NCBI GenBank assembly: GCA_033721415.1
Contig: JAWWAH010000031.1
Coordinates: 1 to 12,260 of the forward strand
Source of the DNA: JAWWAH01 sp033721415
GTDB lineage: Bacteria > Patescibacteriota > Minisyncoccia > Spechtbacterales > 2-12-FULL-38-22
Reading direction: 5' to 3'
Length of the DNA: 12,260 bases
Shown here: positions 11,813 to 12,260 of the stretch, one piece after another
Numbering within the stretch: the first letter of the stretch is position 1
Layout of the letters: each line of letters starts with the position of its first letter
Notes under the pieces: model-generated
Databases searched by the model: none
Told to the model about the DNA's origin: nothing
The model's input: only the letters and a program-made list of their open reading frames with translations
Position numbers and translations under genes: made by a program

Positions 11813-11905
11813 AATAGTTAGTCCGCTCGTAGCTCAGCTTGGTAGAGCAACGGCCTTTTAAGCCGCTGGTCGGAGGTTCAAATCCTCCCGAGCGGACTAA
11901 CTATT
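11813..11905 (+). repeat. Inverted repeat extending the tRNA-Lys acceptor stem to 17 bp
   Basis: AATAGTTAGTCCGCTCG (11813-11829) is perfectly complementary to 11889-11905. Ten pairs lie outside the mature tRNA, including the discriminator base, which pairs with the -1 base. Confidence 0.85.
11823..11896 (+). tRNA. tRNA-Lys (anticodon TTT)
   Basis: The acceptor strands CCGCTCG (11823-11829) and CGAGCGG (11889-11895) pair fully. T8-A9 follow. The D-stem is GCTC/GAGC. The anticodon stem (five positions from 11850, with an A-C mismatch at the outermost pair) closes the loop CTTTTAA with anticodon TTT at 11857-11859, which reads Lys codons AAA/AAG. The variable loop is TGGTC. The T-arm is GGAGG-TTCAAAT-CCTCC. 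The discriminator base is A (11896), and CCA is not encoded. The precursor flanks extend the acceptor helix by ten more pairs. This is the only intact copy in the window. Confidence 0.93.
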
Positions 11906-11909
11906 GAAC

Positions 11910-11947
11910 AAGCCACTGGTCGGAGGTTCAAATCCTCCCGAGCGGAC
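11910..11947 (+). pseudogene. tRNA-Lys 3' fragment (anticodon 3' side to trailer)
   Basis: It matches 11860-11897 at 37 of 38 bases. It starts right after the anticodon (A37) and runs to the discriminator base plus one trailing C. It lies only five bases behind the inverted-repeat end of the intact tRNA. Confidence 0.8.
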
Positions 11948-11962
11948 AATGTTTTCTATATT

Positions 11963-11990
11963 AAAACCACCCTTTTGGGCGGTTTTTTTT
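11963..11990 (+). terminator. Intrinsic terminator after the tRNA region
   Basis: AAAACC-A-CCC (11963-11972) pairs with GGG-C-GGTTTT (11977-11986) around one A-C mismatch with a TTTT loop. A run of eight T ends at 11990. Confidence 0.8.
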
Positions 11991-11993
11991 GTG

Positions 11994-12260
11994 CTATTTT
12001 ATACCCGTTGAGCCAAAGCCCCCAGCTCCACGCTCTGTAGCATCAAGATCGCTGTAGTGCTTGATTTTTTAAGGTTAGGTATAGTTGCCGGCATGAATAT
12101 GATTTGCGCTATACGCATATCTTTATGCAGGTAGAATGATTTTTGTGAATAGTTTACAAGAACAACACCGGCTTCACCGCGATAATCAGGGTCTACAGTC
12201 CCCGGTGTATTTAAGATGGTAATGCCATGCTTACTTGAAAGCCCGCTTCGAAGGGCGACC
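11994..12260 (-). CDS. dut: dUTP diphosphatase, partial (5' part outside window) and frameshifted
   Basis: Read on the minus strand from the window edge, the frame gives trimeric dUTPase motifs: RSGLSSKHGI (motif 2), LNTPGTVDPDYRGEAGVVL (motif 3) and DMRIAQIIF (motif 4). The enzyme hydrolyses dUTP to dUMP and pyrophosphate, feeding dTMP synthesis and keeping uracil out of DNA. After IPNLKK the frame is lost at six A (minus strand; T at 12065-12070). The next frame continues HYSDLDATERGAGGFGSTGI (motif 5, the nucleotide-closing P-loop) to a TAG at 11994-11996. One extra A would restore the full protein. Without it, translation ends at 11999 without motif 5. A sequencing or assembly error is the first suspicion; a real mutation is the alternative. 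Confidence 0.88.

Larger units (their letters stand above)
11651..11955 (+). repeat. Nested tRNA-Lys structure with 16-bp outer inverted repeat
   Basis: AAAACATTGTCCGCTC (11651-11666) is perfectly complementary to GAGCGGACAATGTTTT (11940-11955). These ends contain the first bases of a tRNA-Lys 5' fragment and the last bases of a 3' fragment. A complete second tRNA-Lys with its own 17-bp inverted-repeat flanks lies between them. Confidence 0.75.

Noticed and set aside
11813..11947. attL/attR-type duplication of a tRNA 3' end by an integrated element.
   Set aside because: The two 3' copies are only 12 bases apart, no integrase is present, and the complementary outer flanks with a 5' fragment are not explained by site-specific integration.

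Overview
The window looks like a small, AT-rich, gene-dense bacterial genome of the Candidate Phyla Radiation (Patescibacteria), probably a Parcubacteria-type lineage. This is an inference from a DUF3467 protein, a membrane-anchored SurA-N protein without a parvulin domain, a shortened DnaJ, many small orphan proteins, many starts without a Shine-Dalgarno (SD) sequence, and a tRNA gene with no encoded CCA. No transposase, integrase, IS end or CRISPR array is visible.

Left part (1-2870): five short orphan genes, one on + (110-352) and four on - (402-1010, 1120-1971, 2094-2465, 2604-2807). Each is its own transcription unit with a recognisable promoter, an SD and a hairpin terminator. The four minus-strand genes share a similar stop-to-terminator module, and some leaders carry inverted repeats over the SD or promoter.

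Middle (2870-6870): a four-helix membrane protein followed by a DUF3467 protein; a small protein with a two-CxxC zinc ribbon; a membrane-anchored SurA-N foldase; then a tight three-gene operon of a membrane-anchored coiled-coil protein, a PP2C-type Ser/Thr phosphatase and a helical protein of unknown function. The promoter of this operon appears to lie partly inside the preceding terminator.

6870-9230: a 300-base gap with a candidate structured RNA and its own terminator; a membrane-anchored clan GH-A glycosidase-like protein; a 21-codon mini-ORF with promoter and SD; a small two-helix membrane protein; an RsmC-like methyltransferase.

Right part (9230-12260): a probable operon of a polytopic membrane protein, a DnaJ lacking its second C-terminal domain, and a second membrane protein. 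Then comes the most unusual structure of the window. An intact tRNA-Lys(TTT) sits in a 17-bp extended acceptor helix. It is nested between a 5' and a 3' fragment of a second copy of the same tRNA, whose flanks are themselves perfectly complementary over 16 bp. The window ends inside dut (dUTPase) on the minus strand, which carries a one-base frameshift in an A homopolymer before motif 5.

Two translation styles coexist. Genes with recognisable families mostly start without an SD, sometimes right behind a -10 box (probably leaderless), whereas the orphans and the phosphatase operon have strong SDs.
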